Shown: positions 46,249-53,773, numbered from the stretch's first letter. The stretch is 64,000 nucleotides of DNA from Prolixibacteraceae bacterium (GCA_018648265.1 JABGRN010000012.1:1-64000), one strand, 5' to 3'. The notes: generated from the sequence alone by a model not told the origin. Program-made: numbers and translations.

Positions 46249-46521
46249 TTATTCAGGGACTTTAAACGATTCAAAAAACTTATCAATAAGCCGCAAAATG
46301 TTAAATAGATCATAAATCCGTTTTGAATCGGATGAGACATAATCTAATTCATCGATAATAAAATTTTTTATGTCTGATAAATATTCCAGGTTCTCTGTTA
46401 CACCGCCGTTTTTTTCAAAGAAACTGCTATCGTAACCTTGCTGTAATTCTCTCAGTTTCCTTATTGCTTCGGGCGTAAGCTTAATGCCTTCTATTTCTAT
46501 TATTTTTACAGGTGTTTCCAT
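46249..46521 (-). CDS. hypothetical protein
   Basis: 90 residues starting 'METPVKIIEIEGIKLTPEAI'. Helical and acidic, containing 'RKLRELQQGYDSSFFEK'. No signal or membrane segment. Eight bp after the 123-residue gene upstream. Not recognised; similar length and organisation to the small early genes found in Bacteroidota phages. Confidence 0.65.
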   Translation of the reverse strand: METPVKIIEIEGIKLTPEAIRKLRELQQGYDSSFFEKNGGVTENLEYLSDIKNFIIDELDYVSSDSKRIYDLFNILRLIDKFFESFKVPE

Positions 46522-46529
46522 AATTAATA

Positions 46530-46901
46530 TTAAGGTGTTTCGAATAATTTATATTTATTAATGTCAATCTGAAAAAGGTTATTGGGTACCGAGAAACTTT
46601 TTGTTGTTTCATAACGGTGATGCAAAAACAGTAATAAGTCTAAAACTTTTTGGGTTTCATTTGTATATTCGGCAGAATATGCCAGATAAGAAAAAAGGTC
46701 GATAAACTCGGTGGCTATACTTTCGAACCCTGCATTATCAATTTTTGGATTGGACGGATCATTTAATTGTAAAAAATCCAGTTCATCTATTAAACGCGAG
46801 TGGATTACTACACCATTTAAAATAATAAAAGGATTTTTTCCGGTTGTTGAAAATTTATAATTTTTATGAACTTCCAACTTTTCAATTTTTTGTATTTCCA
46901 T
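46530..46901 (-). CDS. hypothetical protein
   Basis: 123 residues, 'MEIQKIEKLEVHKNYKF' start, then 'NPFIILNGVVIHSRLIDELDFLQL' and a helical half 'FIDLFSYLAYSAEYTNETQKVLDLLLFLHH'. No recognised domain. Part of the leftward operon. Confidence 0.65.
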   Translation of the reverse strand: MEIQKIEKLEVHKNYKFSTTGKNPFIILNGVVIHSRLIDELDFLQLNDPSNPKIDNAGFESIATEFIDLFSYLAYSAEYTNETQKVLDLLLFLHHRYETTKSFSVPNNLFQIDINKYKLFETP

Positions 46902-46961
46902 AATTTTTTGTAATTTTAAATTAATATTTTTTGAATTTTTAATAATACCAATGCAACACTT

Positions 46962-46989
46962 GCACCCTATTCAGGTAGGGTGCTTTTTT
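46962..46989 (+). terminator. hairpin with T-run against the operon direction
   Basis: Perfect 8-bp stem GCACCCTA/TAGGGTGC (46962-46969 with 46976-46983, 6-nt loop) followed by TTTTTT on the plus strand. It includes the last codons of the 75-residue leftward gene. No rightward gene is upstream, so it would stop antisense transcripts; on the minus strand it is a hairpin without T-run. Confidence 0.5.
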
Positions 46990-47194
46990 CTGCCTCTTCG
47001 GCATTTTTTATATCTATTATTAAATAGTTTAGCAATAATTGACACTGGGCCACAGTGTTTAAATGCTTCAAACAATCATCTTCCGGATCAATTTCTTTGT
47101 TTGCAGAATCAATCATCCAACACCGTAATTTTTCGATGTTTTTTAAATCTTCTTTTAACTCTTTTTCGTGGCTGTAATTGAAATCAATTTTCAT
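46967..47194 (-). CDS. small hypothetical protein
   Basis: 75 residues, acidic and helical ('HEKELKEDLKNIEKLRCWMID', 'VAQCQLLLNYLIIDIKNAEEA'). Not recognised. Lies 10 bp after the Toprim gene. Its last five codons form one arm of the hairpin at 46962-46983. Confidence 0.6.
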   Translation of the reverse strand: MKIDFNYSHEKELKEDLKNIEKLRCWMIDSANKEIDPEDDCLKHLNTVAQCQLLLNYLIIDIKNAEEAEKSTLPE

Positions 47195-47204
47195 AATTAA
47201 ATTT

Positions 47205-48044
47205 TTAAATGGTTAATAAATATTGATTGAAATCGTTGTGATTTTTATAAATAATTTTTGAATAATCTTTTGTATTGGGGTGTATCGATTTAATTTTTTC
47301 GGTGGCCAGTTCCCCGGTGGGGTCGTTATCTAAAAAGAGGTTAATTTGACGGTAATTTTGCAGGGTGCCGATAACAGTGTCGAGGTTGTTGGTTGAATTT
47401 AAAATAATACAAGTACTTGCTGGTTTTGAAGTTTTGTAATATTCCAGGGCTGAAAGGAAATCGATCCAACCTTCAAAAATATTAACTGATTCGGGGCTTC
47501 CTTTTATCGTTGTTATTGCTTTTGGGCTGGTGCTGCCTTTAAAATATTTATTTCGTAATTCGTAACCGCCACAATCGTTTTTAAATGCCAGGGAAAAATA
47601 TTGTTTCCTGTTTACCTGGTAATATGCCTCACTAACAAAGTTAACTGCCTTAAATTGCGATATTCCACGGCTTGCAAGGTATTGCAGTAAAGCACGGTTT
47701 TGTAAAGGTTGTGTGTGTTTGATTTGTATGTTTGATAGCTCAGGTTTTTGCTGTTCAGAAAAAGAAAAAGTTATTTTTGAATATTCCGGTTTCTGCAAAA
47801 CAAGCAAAGCCCCTGCAACATCTGTACTGTTCAGATTCATAACCAGGTTTAAAACATTGCCGCCGGTTCCGATTCCGAAGTCGTACCAAAGGTTTAAATT
47901 ACGGTCAACCTTAAAGCTTGGTGTGCTTTCGGTACGGAAAGGCGAATTGTACCAGGCCGCCCCGTTTTTTACTTTTTCGGGGTTAATCCCTACGCTGGCC
48001 AGGTAACCGATTATTGATATTTTTTTAGCTTGTAAACAGTTCAT
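47205..48044 (-). CDS. Toprim-domain primase-like protein
   Basis: 279 residues from 48044 (MNCLQAKKISIIGYL...); an ATG at 48065 adds seven. The N-terminal segment 'SPFRTESTPSFKVDRNLNLWYDFGIGTGGNVLNLVM' is a DnaG-type zinc-domain fold without the zinc Cys/His ligands. The Toprim domain follows: 'SVNIFEGWIDFLSALEY' with the catalytic Glu and 'INLFLDNDPTGELATEKI' with the D-x-D. This layout is common in Bacteroidota mobile elements. Probably makes primers at the neighbouring iteron origin. Confidence 0.88.
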   Translation of the reverse strand: MNCLQAKKISIIGYLASVGINPEKVKNGAAWYNSPFRTESTPSFKVDRNLNLWYDFGIGTGGNVLNLVMNLNSTDVAGALLVLQKPEYSKITFSFSEQQKPELSNIQIKHTQPLQNRALLQYLASRGISQFKAVNFVSEAYYQVNRKQYFSLAFKNDCGGYELRNKYFKGSTSPKAITTIKGSPESVNIFEGWIDFLSALEYYKTSKPASTCIILNSTNNLDTVIGTLQNYRQINLFLDNDPTGELATEKIKSIHPNTKDYSKIIYKNHNDFNQYLLTI

Positions 48045-48110
48045 TTTTTCTTTTTTGAACAGCAATTTTTATGTTTATTTTTTCCGCTGGGCTTTGGTAT
48101 ATATTTTTTA

Positions 48111-48390
48111 TGGTAAACATGGTAAACCTGGTAAACCAAATATGTTTAAATTGTTAATTATCAGCCTTATACAGTGGTTTACACAAGTAAACCTTAAAAG
48201 TGGGCAATTTGCCGTTAAAGACTTGGTTATCATATTAGTTAAGGATAATTTGCATGGTTTACCATGTTTACTTTGCTTAATCATGCTAAATTTTCGCATG
48301 ATAAACATGGTAAACCAAAAGTAAACCAGTATAAATGCTGATTTATAGTTAATTAGTGTAATATGGTTTACTATGTTTACCATGTTTACT
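48111..48390. repeat. iteron array, candidate replication origin
   Basis: Twelve exact GTAAAC/GTTTAC motifs in 280 bp. Forward starts: 48113, 48122, 48131, 48187, 48310, 48321; reverse: 48177, 48257, 48266, 48366, 48375, 48384; plus near-match ATAAAC at 48301. Clustered motifs are 9 bp apart. A forward triple on the left mirrors a reverse triple on the right; TGGTTTACCATGTTTA (48255-48270) and TAAACATGGTAAACCA (48302-48317) are perfect inverted repeats. Between replication ATPase and Toprim genes; the last motifs overlap the end of the ATPase gene. Confidence 0.82.
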
Positions 48391-50176
48391 TATTTATTTC
48401 AACTTCGTTGATTGAAAAACCATTTTCATTATTTTCTAACCAAAATTGATAACAGACACTAAAATATTTATCAATGTATGTGTGGCCAGGTTTCTTTTGT
48501 GGATTTGGTATAAATGCTTTATTTGCTTTCGATGTTAACAGCATTCTTAAACTGTTGGGATCTAAAAAACGCTGGTTATTATTTTTGCAATATTTCACAT
48601 ATTCCGGAAAAATACTTTGCAGTTTAATTTGAAGTATGTTTTTACCCGCTTCGTTTATCTTAAAATTATAGTGGCTCTGTTTATTGTTGTATAAATCTCT
48701 TTTGAATTCGGTGAGGATGTTGTTTTTAATGCCATAAGAAAAGGCCTGCCAAAATATAGTAATCTCATCGGTTTGTTTTAACAGGTTGTTTTGTTCAATG
48801 GCGTTTTCAACAACTGCCAGGGTAATTTCGTTAAACGTAAACGGGAATTTTATTTTTTTGATTAATAATTTTGCCGGGGTTAAAATTAATGCAACGTGTT
48901 TTAGGGTACGTTCAGAAAAATTATTGTTGTTTAGCTCCTTTTTTAGTTCTGTTACATTTTCATCGAAAACCCGTTTTAAATTTTGTTGAACATATTCGCG
49001 ATGTTTTAAAATATTGGTCAAAACTTTTCCAAATCCCTTATCCTGAATTTTTTCTAATTCGTTAAATGCCTTTTGCTGTTTTTTTGAAAATTGGTTTTTC
49101 TGAAAATTTAACAATACCATTCGTGATAGAATTGCTGTTTTTTGGTTTGGTAAATGGTTACCATCGAAAATAATAGCAGATTTAACCGCTGCTATCCTGG
49201 TTTTATTGTCGTTACTTTTTATTCCGGTAACCCTGCCAGAACCATCGTAAGCAGTAAGGATTAAATCCTGGTTCGATTCATCGGTTTCGGGTGTGTATTC
49301 TTTTAAATAAAAAGTGGTGTTGTTGCGGCTTGCAATTGCACGTGTTAATCCTACTTGAGTTGCGTTGTTTAGTGGGATACCCAAATAATCTTTACCGAAA
49401 ACACGTAACAGGAATTCAGCTAATTTTGTTTTCCCGGTCCCGTAAGCACCAAAAAGAAAAAGGAAGGGAAAAAACCCTACCTGGCTAAAAACAATATCCC
49501 AAAAAACTGAAAGGATTAAAAACAGTGTAGCAATTGCACCGTTATTTTCGAAAGCTTCGAAATAAAGTTTAGCCCACTTTTCAAAATCCAATTCACCCTC
49601 AATAAATAAAAATTTTCTTTCGCCTTCGTAATCCTGGTTGTTTATATTTGCCAGGCCAAAAGCTGGTAAATAATATTTTTTTTCATTTTCCTGATCGTTA
49701 ATTATTCCCACGTCATTTACTTTCAATATTTTTCCTTTTGCCGAAAAAACAGCATTAGAAAAAGCGTAAACATTGTGTTCGTGGTTAAAGCCTAAAGTTT
49801 CGATTATGTGTGCCTGAATTTCGTAATCCATCCAGTTGGCAAAAATCCGTTTTAGCTGGTAGGTATTACCATAAAAAGTACACTGTTTGCTTTTTAAAAT
49901 GGTTTCAAACGAATCGAGTTTCATTTCAGAACTTTGTATTTCAATTATTGAAATTTCACCCGTATTTCTTTGAAGTTTAATAATCCGTTTCGAATTATTT
50001 GTACCATTAACAAGATGAAAATCACTTTTGCCAACAAAATTTGAAAGCTCTGTTTTGATTTTATTTTTCCCCCGAATTTCGTATGTAAAATACTTTCCCC
50101 CCCAAATGAAATATCCGTAGATATCAAAGTGTTCTTCAGGATTTAACGAATCAGGGATTTTTTTCTGACAATCCAT
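48386..50176 (-). CDS. replication ATPase/helicase-like protein
   Basis: 596 residues. Central P-loop 'LFGAYGTGKTKLAEF' (Walker A at 243-250), an acidic 'TTFYLKEYTPET' and a sensor-like 'KSAIIFDGNHLP' (Asn) point to a AAA+/SF3-like ATPase such as found in DUF927-type or phage D5-type primase-helicases. The N-terminal 200 residues are beta-rich and not recognised; the C-terminal 200 are helical with a likely winged-helix segment. Start abuts the stop of the RHH gene. Likely unwinds the iteron origin at its 3' end. Confidence 0.78.
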   Translation of the reverse strand: MDCQKKIPDSLNPEEHFDIYGYFIWGGKYFTYEIRGKNKIKTELSNFVGKSDFHLVNGTNNSKRIIKLQRNTGEISIIEIQSSEMKLDSFETILKSKQCTFYGNTYQLKRIFANWMDYEIQAHIIETLGFNHEHNVYAFSNAVFSAKGKILKVNDVGIINDQENEKKYYLPAFGLANINNQDYEGERKFLFIEGELDFEKWAKLYFEAFENNGAIATLFLILSVFWDIVFSQVGFFPFLFLFGAYGTGKTKLAEFLLRVFGKDYLGIPLNNATQVGLTRAIASRNNTTFYLKEYTPETDESNQDLILTAYDGSGRVTGIKSNDNKTRIAAVKSAIIFDGNHLPNQKTAILSRMVLLNFQKNQFSKKQQKAFNELEKIQDKGFGKVLTNILKHREYVQQNLKRVFDENVTELKKELNNNNFSERTLKHVALILTPAKLLIKKIKFPFTFNEITLAVVENAIEQNNLLKQTDEITIFWQAFSYGIKNNILTEFKRDLYNNKQSHYNFKINEAGKNILQIKLQSIFPEYVKYCKNNNQRFLDPNSLRMLLTSKANKAFIPNPQKKPGHTYIDKYFSVCYQFWLENNENGFSINEVEINK

Positions 50177-50350
50177 TTATTTAGTTGATTTTTCGTTAAT
50201 CACTTTGCGAATTGCGAACCTCACTAAATCGGTAATACTAATTTGTTCCCGTGCGCAAAAATCAGCCAACATTTTTCTTTCTGCGTTTGAAACCCGGATA
50301 CCGAGATGGATTTTCTTTTTTTTCAAGTCATCGAAATTTAAATTTTCCAT
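50177..50350 (-). CDS. ribbon-helix-helix protein (57 aa)
   Basis: Short gene starting MENLNFDDLKKKKIHLGIRV at 50350 and ending KVINEKSTK. 'IHLGIRVSNAERKMLADFCAREQ' and 'ISITDLVRFAIRKVI' give the strand-helix-helix of Arc/CopG-type or MobC-like proteins. Its stop codon is immediately followed by the ATG of the replication ATPase (no spacer), so translation is coupled. Candidate iteron- or operator-binding protein. Confidence 0.75.
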   Translation of the reverse strand: MENLNFDDLKKKKIHLGIRVSNAERKMLADFCAREQISITDLVRFAIRKVINEKSTK

Positions 50351-50398
50351 TTTATTTAATTTAAATGTTTAACTAATTTTCGGGTTTATTTTTGAAAC

Positions 50399-50410
50399 AC
50401 GAAAGGACAA
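50399..50410 (-). promoter_or_regulatory. 12-bp motif TTGTCCTTTCGT, copy 2
   Basis: Same 12 bases as 45796-45807, minus strand, 49 bp before the 57-residue RHH gene. Confidence 0.4.
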
Positions 50411-50444
50411 AATGTAAAACCACTTAGGGGCAAAAAAACCCCTT

Positions 50445-50657
50445 CTAATTATGAAGATAATCTTCAACATCTTCGAGGCTTAATTCAAAAATGCTGCCCC
50501 TTACAATTACATTTAGGCTTGCTTCCATAATCATATAACCGCCCCGGTTGTCTGCATTTATATTGTTTTTCCTTCGGCTTTTTTTAAGCAATAAACCGCA
50601 AGACCTTAGTTCTCTTCTTAATTTCCTCTCTTTTTTAATCGTTGTGCTTTCCCCCAT
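50445..50657 (-). CDS. small conserved mobile-element protein
   Basis: 70 residues. 'KERKLRRELRSCGLLLKKSR' followed by 'ADNRGGYMIMEASLNVIVRG' resembles a small protein often seen in Bacteroidota phages and islands (no known function). Very basic N-terminal half, acidic C-terminus 'LSLEDVEDYLHN'. 26 bp after the HTH gene. Confidence 0.65.
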   Translation of the reverse strand: MGESTTIKKERKLRRELRSCGLLLKKSRRKNNINADNRGGYMIMEASLNVIVRGSIFELSLEDVEDYLHN

Positions 50658-50683
50658 TTTTGTAGTTTTTTAATTGTTAATTA

Positions 50684-50962
50684 TTATTTTTCTTTCTGGT
50701 CAGCAACATTTTTTAAAGCTGAAATAATTTCCGATTTGAGGTAAAATTTTTTACGGCCAAAACCATGTTCCGGGAAAAGTAAGGCTTTAACCATTTTGGC
50801 AAAAGTTGGCAACGAAACCCCGGCCAGTTTTGCAGCTTCATTCCGGTTTAATCTTTCTTTTGTAAATTCCGGTTCTGGCTTTTGATGTTCGTGTTCCTTC
50901 AAGAACTTTTTTAACCCAGCCGCTATCTCATCGGCAGTTGTGTAAATCATTACTTTTTCCAT
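50684..50962 (-). CDS. helix-turn-helix (excisionase-like) protein
   Basis: 92 residues. C-terminal half 'RLNRNEAAKLAGVSLPTFAKMVKALLFPEHGFGRKKFYLKSEI' is a MerR/excisionase-type winged helix as in helix-turn-helix domain proteins of Bacteroidota elements. Encoded second in the early operon. Could be the excisionase (Xis) for the integrase or a replication regulator. Confidence 0.78.
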   Translation of the reverse strand: MEKVMIYTTADEIAAGLKKFLKEHEHQKPEPEFTKERLNRNEAAKLAGVSLPTFAKMVKALLFPEHGFGRKKFYLKSEIISALKNVADQKEK

Positions 50963-50972
50963 GTTGTGATTT

Positions 50973-51134
50973 TTAAAGGTCGAATGTTTCTTTTATTGCA
51001 AATCTGATTAATTCGGAAAGTGTAACCTGCTGACTATGGCAATACAGAATAATTTTTTGGTGTTCGGTTGGTGTTACCGGAATAAAAAGGCGTTTGGTTT
51101 TTTTCTCTTTTCTCGGAATTTCTACATTTTTCAT
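50973..51134 (-). CDS. ribbon-helix-helix protein (53 aa), first gene of operon
   Basis: Short gene starting MKNVEIPRKEKKTKRLFIPV at 51134 and ending IKETFDL. Pattern 'KRLFIPVTPTEHQKIILYCH' and 'VTLSELIRFAIKETF' is that of small RHH proteins and resembles the 57-residue RHH protein ('LVRFAIRKVI'). Ten bp before the HTH gene. First in the leftward operon, under a promoter facing the XRE gene. Confidence 0.72.
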   Translation of the reverse strand: MKNVEIPRKEKKTKRLFIPVTPTEHQKIILYCHSQQVTLSELIRFAIKETFDL

Positions 51135-51153
51135 TGTATTAAAATTTAGATAT

Positions 51154-51169
51154 TATTTGCGCAAATATA
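51154..51169. promoter_or_regulatory. palindromic operator over leftward promoter
   Basis: TATTTGCGCAAATA (51154-51167) is a perfect 14-bp palindrome and overlaps the minus-strand -7 element TATATTTG (51162-51169). It lies in the 109-bp divergent spacer between the XRE gene and the leftward operon, so it is a natural binding site for the XRE repressor. Confidence 0.6.
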
Positions 51170-51231
51170 ATACAATATATATTAATAGTATGTAAAAGAT
51201 ATAAATATTTTATTAACTGCATAGTGTTTAT

Positions 51232-51239
51232 TACTTTTG
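51232..51239 (+). promoter_or_regulatory. -7 element directly before XRE start
   Basis: TACTTTTG matches TAnnTTTG and ends five bases before the ATG at 51244. If used, the mRNA would be leaderless or nearly so. Confidence 0.4.
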
Positions 51240-51243
51240 AGAT

Positions 51244-51666
51244 ATGAAGGAAATTGGAAAACGAATTGCTGATATACGGAAAGATAAGAACCTATCCCAG
51301 GTACAGATGGCAGAAAAATTAGGTATTGCCCAGGTTAATTATAGTAAAATTGAAACTGGGAAAACAAAATTGATATCTGAAAAATTACCTCGAATAGCCA
51401 ATATTTTGGGTGTGGATCTAATTACTTTACTTTTTCCAGAATTTGATAAAGCAAAATATTTCCAAAAGTTGAAAAACGAAAATGATAGGTTAACAAAAAT
51501 AAATGATTTATTGATTGATTTGGTTGAAAGCAAAAACAATCTTTTAGGTGTTATGTTAAATATCCATCCAGAAACAAAGTATTTAATAGAAGCACATAAA
51601 AGTTATGATGAGTTAGAAGCTTTGGGATTAAGAAAAAATATAGGGGATCGAATTAAAGGTCTTTAA
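51244..51666 (+). CDS. XRE-family repressor-like protein
   Basis: 140 residues. N-terminal HTH (about 3-60, 'GKRIADIRKDKNLSQVQMAEKLGIAQVNYSKIETGKT') then a helical/coiled-coil part ('YFQKLKNENDRLTKINDLLIDL'), probably for dimerisation. The only rightward gene of the element core. Position opposite the replication operon is that of a lysogeny-type repressor (inference). Confidence 0.88.
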   Translation: MKEIGKRIADIRKDKNLSQVQMAEKLGIAQVNYSKIETGKTKLISEKLPRIANILGVDLITLLFPEFDKAKYFQKLKNENDRLTKINDLLIDLVESKNNLLGVMLNIHPETKYLIEAHKSYDELEALGLRKNIGDRIKGL

Positions 51667-52282
51667 ATGTCTGGTTTATTTCAATTATTTTCAATATCAA
51701 TTCCTTTTTTTATGCCAAACAAATAAGAGTTTTGCGCCCCTTAGAACCATAATAAAAAGACAAATCGATTCTTTTAGAAAGTGTCCCCAAATTGTATCGG
51801 TTCTTTTAAAAAAACGGGCAATTGCAACACACATTTTTTGCAATTAGCATTGTGCAAAAACATGCAATTTAATCTCACCGTAAAGAGTAACCACTTTCAA
51901 AAACTAACCACCTAATTATCAGGATATTACAACTTCAATATTCAAAAAATGTAAAGACAAAGACACGATTGTCCCCGCCCCGCCCTGTCTGGAAAAGGTA
52001 ATTACCTTTTTAAAAAGGTGTCTTATATGCCAGAGGTTTTTTGTGCAATTAATGGAACTGAAAGAAAAAGAATAACCCAATATTTTAAAGAATGAGTTTC
52101 CAGACTGTACAGGTTCTTCAAAAATATATTTCAACTCCCGTCTGAGCAAACGGTGGTTGCCCCGGTTCCGATGGAGCTGCAACTATGGTTGATAATAAAA
52201 AAAGGTAGCTGGGTTTGCTGTATGGCAAATGGGGGTTTTAGTTTTTAAGGGGGTTAAAGTAGGATTTATTATTTGTTGAATA
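51667..52282. other. 616-bp non-coding region holding the right inverted repeat
   Basis: No convincing gene. Contains the right copy of the 61-bp inverted repeat and, to its left, short direct repeats: CGATTCTTTTA/CGGTTCTTTTA (about 51768 and 51799) and several TGCAATT/GCAATT units (51830-51880). May be a regulatory, packaging or recombination region. Confidence 0.5.
51973..52033 (-). repeat. 61-bp inverted repeat, right copy
   Basis: Reverse complement of 41849-41909 (58/61). Includes overlapping perfect palindromes AAAAGGTAATTACCTTTT (18 bp) and ACCTTTTTAAAAAGGT (16 bp). Confidence 0.92.
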
Positions 52283-53374
52283 TCAATTCAGTGTTTTGTC
52301 TATACTTGATTTTACTGCATAATAATTCATATCATGACAAACACGTCCTAAAACAATAGCCGGATTAATTCTATACTTAAAAGCAAATTCTTTAATCCGA
52401 TCATCGGTTAAAGGAATATCACTGTTAACCAAATCAGTCCATTGATTTTCAGTTATTGAAGATTTTTGAGCGTATTTATTTGCTTGTTGTTCGTATATGT
52501 TGTTTTGTTTAGCACCAAAAATATCAAGAAATTTTCTTTTTTTCTCTTTCTGTAAATGTAATTCAATATGCCCTAATTCATGAAATATATTAAATGCAAA
52601 ATTATCTATCCTTTTATGTCTTAAAGTAAGTGCTATCACAGGGTTTGACTTACTCCAAAATGAAAATCCATCAACCGGGGCTTTTTCAAATCTTGGAATA
52701 TATACTAATTTGATACCATATTCTTTAAGCTTTGATTGTGTCTTTTCTATAACATCTTTATTTTCAAAAAATATTATCTGAAGTTCCTTTTTTAACTGTT
52801 CAATTTTCTTTGGTGCAAATTTTCTTAATTCAACTTTTGCAGCTTCAAATTCAGCCAATTTACTCCAAGCCAGCATATTATTATTATCAATTTGCAATTT
52901 ATCCGATTTTCTGTAATAAGCTAAAGCCTGGTGTTCGGCCACGGTATTTATTAACCCATCAATTGAATTAACCTGGTAAATATCATTAATAACCGAAATG
53001 TCATTTTCTAATGATTCTCCAATATATCCATGCTTTCTAAAACATTTAACAGGGACATATTCTTTAATGATATTCCACGTTTCTATTAATTCAATTTTTC
53101 GGATATTCTTTTTCTTTAGCCTGGCTTTGTCAATTTCATACTGACTTTGAAATCTCATCCAGAAATCGGCTGGTATTTCTAAAGCCTTTTCTAATAATAT
53201 TGCAAAATCAGCTGTAATTGCCCGTTTCCCTTTTATTATTTCATTTAAAAAGGTTGGCAATACACCAATCTCAATAGCAAGGTCTTTTTGTTTAATATTA
53301 CTTGCTTTTATTTCATCTAAGATTAATGTTCCGGGATGTGTTGCTTCAAACGGCAAAATTTCTTTTGTTGTCAT
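52283..53374 (-). CDS. higA: HigA-type antitoxin fused to ImmA/IrrE-like peptidase
   Basis: 363 residues. N-terminal HigA HTH (about 10-75, 'FEATHPGTLILDEIKASNIKQKDLAIEIGV', 'KRAITADFAILLEKALEIPADFWMRFQ') and a C-terminal zinc-peptidase domain with 'FNIFHELGHIELHLQ' (HELGH at 265-269). These long antitoxins bind the HigB toxin and repress their promoter; the peptidase part may control antitoxin or repressor turnover. Eleven bp after higB. Confidence 0.9.
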   Translation of the reverse strand: MTTKEILPFEATHPGTLILDEIKASNIKQKDLAIEIGVLPTFLNEIIKGKRAITADFAILLEKALEIPADFWMRFQSQYEIDKARLKKKNIRKIELIETWNIIKEYVPVKCFRKHGYIGESLENDISVINDIYQVNSIDGLINTVAEHQALAYYRKSDKLQIDNNNMLAWSKLAEFEAAKVELRKFAPKKIEQLKKELQIIFFENKDVIEKTQSKLKEYGIKLVYIPRFEKAPVDGFSFWSKSNPVIALTLRHKRIDNFAFNIFHELGHIELHLQKEKKRKFLDIFGAKQNNIYEQQANKYAQKSSITENQWTDLVNSDIPLTDDRIKEFAFKYRINPAIVLGRVCHDMNYYAVKSSIDKTLN

Positions 53375-53385
53375 TATTAATCTTT

Positions 53386-53706
53386 TTATTGGTAATGATT
53401 GCTCAGTTCAACTATAGAACAAATTGTAATGATGTCAGGTTCTTCACCTTCAGTTCTTGAATAGAATTCTATTCTGTATTGTTGATTTACTTTAACTGAT
53501 TCAAGCCCTTTTTTGTCACCAATTAGTTTTTCGTAATTCAAACTTTTGAATAGAAATAGTTCTTCGATGCGTTTTGCATTCCTCAATGTATCAATTGTAC
53601 TCTTATACTTTTTTATAACAGAAGGTTGAAATCTATGCTTTTTCCCTTTCGCTTTTCCTTCTTCATAAAGTTCTCTTAGATAATCCTTTTCAAATTCAAT
53701 ATCCAT
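53386..53706 (-). CDS. higB: HigB-type toxin (RelE superfamily)
   Basis: 106-residue RelE/ParE-fold protein: 'RNAKRIEELFLFKSLNYEKLIGDKKG' and 'YRIEFYSRTEGEEPDIITICSIVELSNHY' match HigB mRNA interferases that cut translated mRNA on the ribosome. Toxin precedes antitoxin, as is typical of higBA. N-terminal extension 'FEKDYLRELYEEGKAKGKKHRFQPSVIKKY' is standard for this subgroup. Promoter and operator lie directly upstream. Confidence 0.9.
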   Translation of the reverse strand: MDIEFEKDYLRELYEEGKAKGKKHRFQPSVIKKYKSTIDTLRNAKRIEELFLFKSLNYEKLIGDKKGLESVKVNQQYRIEFYSRTEGEEPDIITICSIVELSNHYQ

Positions 53707-53720
53707 TATCTAATTTTTTG

Positions 53721-53773
53721 CAAATATAGTAAAATACAGAAAATTCACTAAAATAGTGAATTTTCTGTATTTT
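53721..53773 (-). promoter_or_regulatory. higBA promoter and operator
   Basis: Minus-strand TATATTTG (53721-53728, -7 element) is 15 bp before higB. Directly upstream is a perfect inverted repeat with 20-bp arms (53731-53750 and 53754-53773) around AAA, starting AAAATACAGAAAATTCACTA. It covers the -33 area and is a likely HigA operator. Confidence 0.75.

Noticed and set aside
48108-48383. Open frames across the iteron region on both strands
   Set aside because: Their composition follows from the repeated GTAAAC units; both strands are equally open.
51919-52182. 87-residue open frame on the minus strand
   Set aside because: Runs through the 61-bp inverted repeat and has no protein-like pattern.
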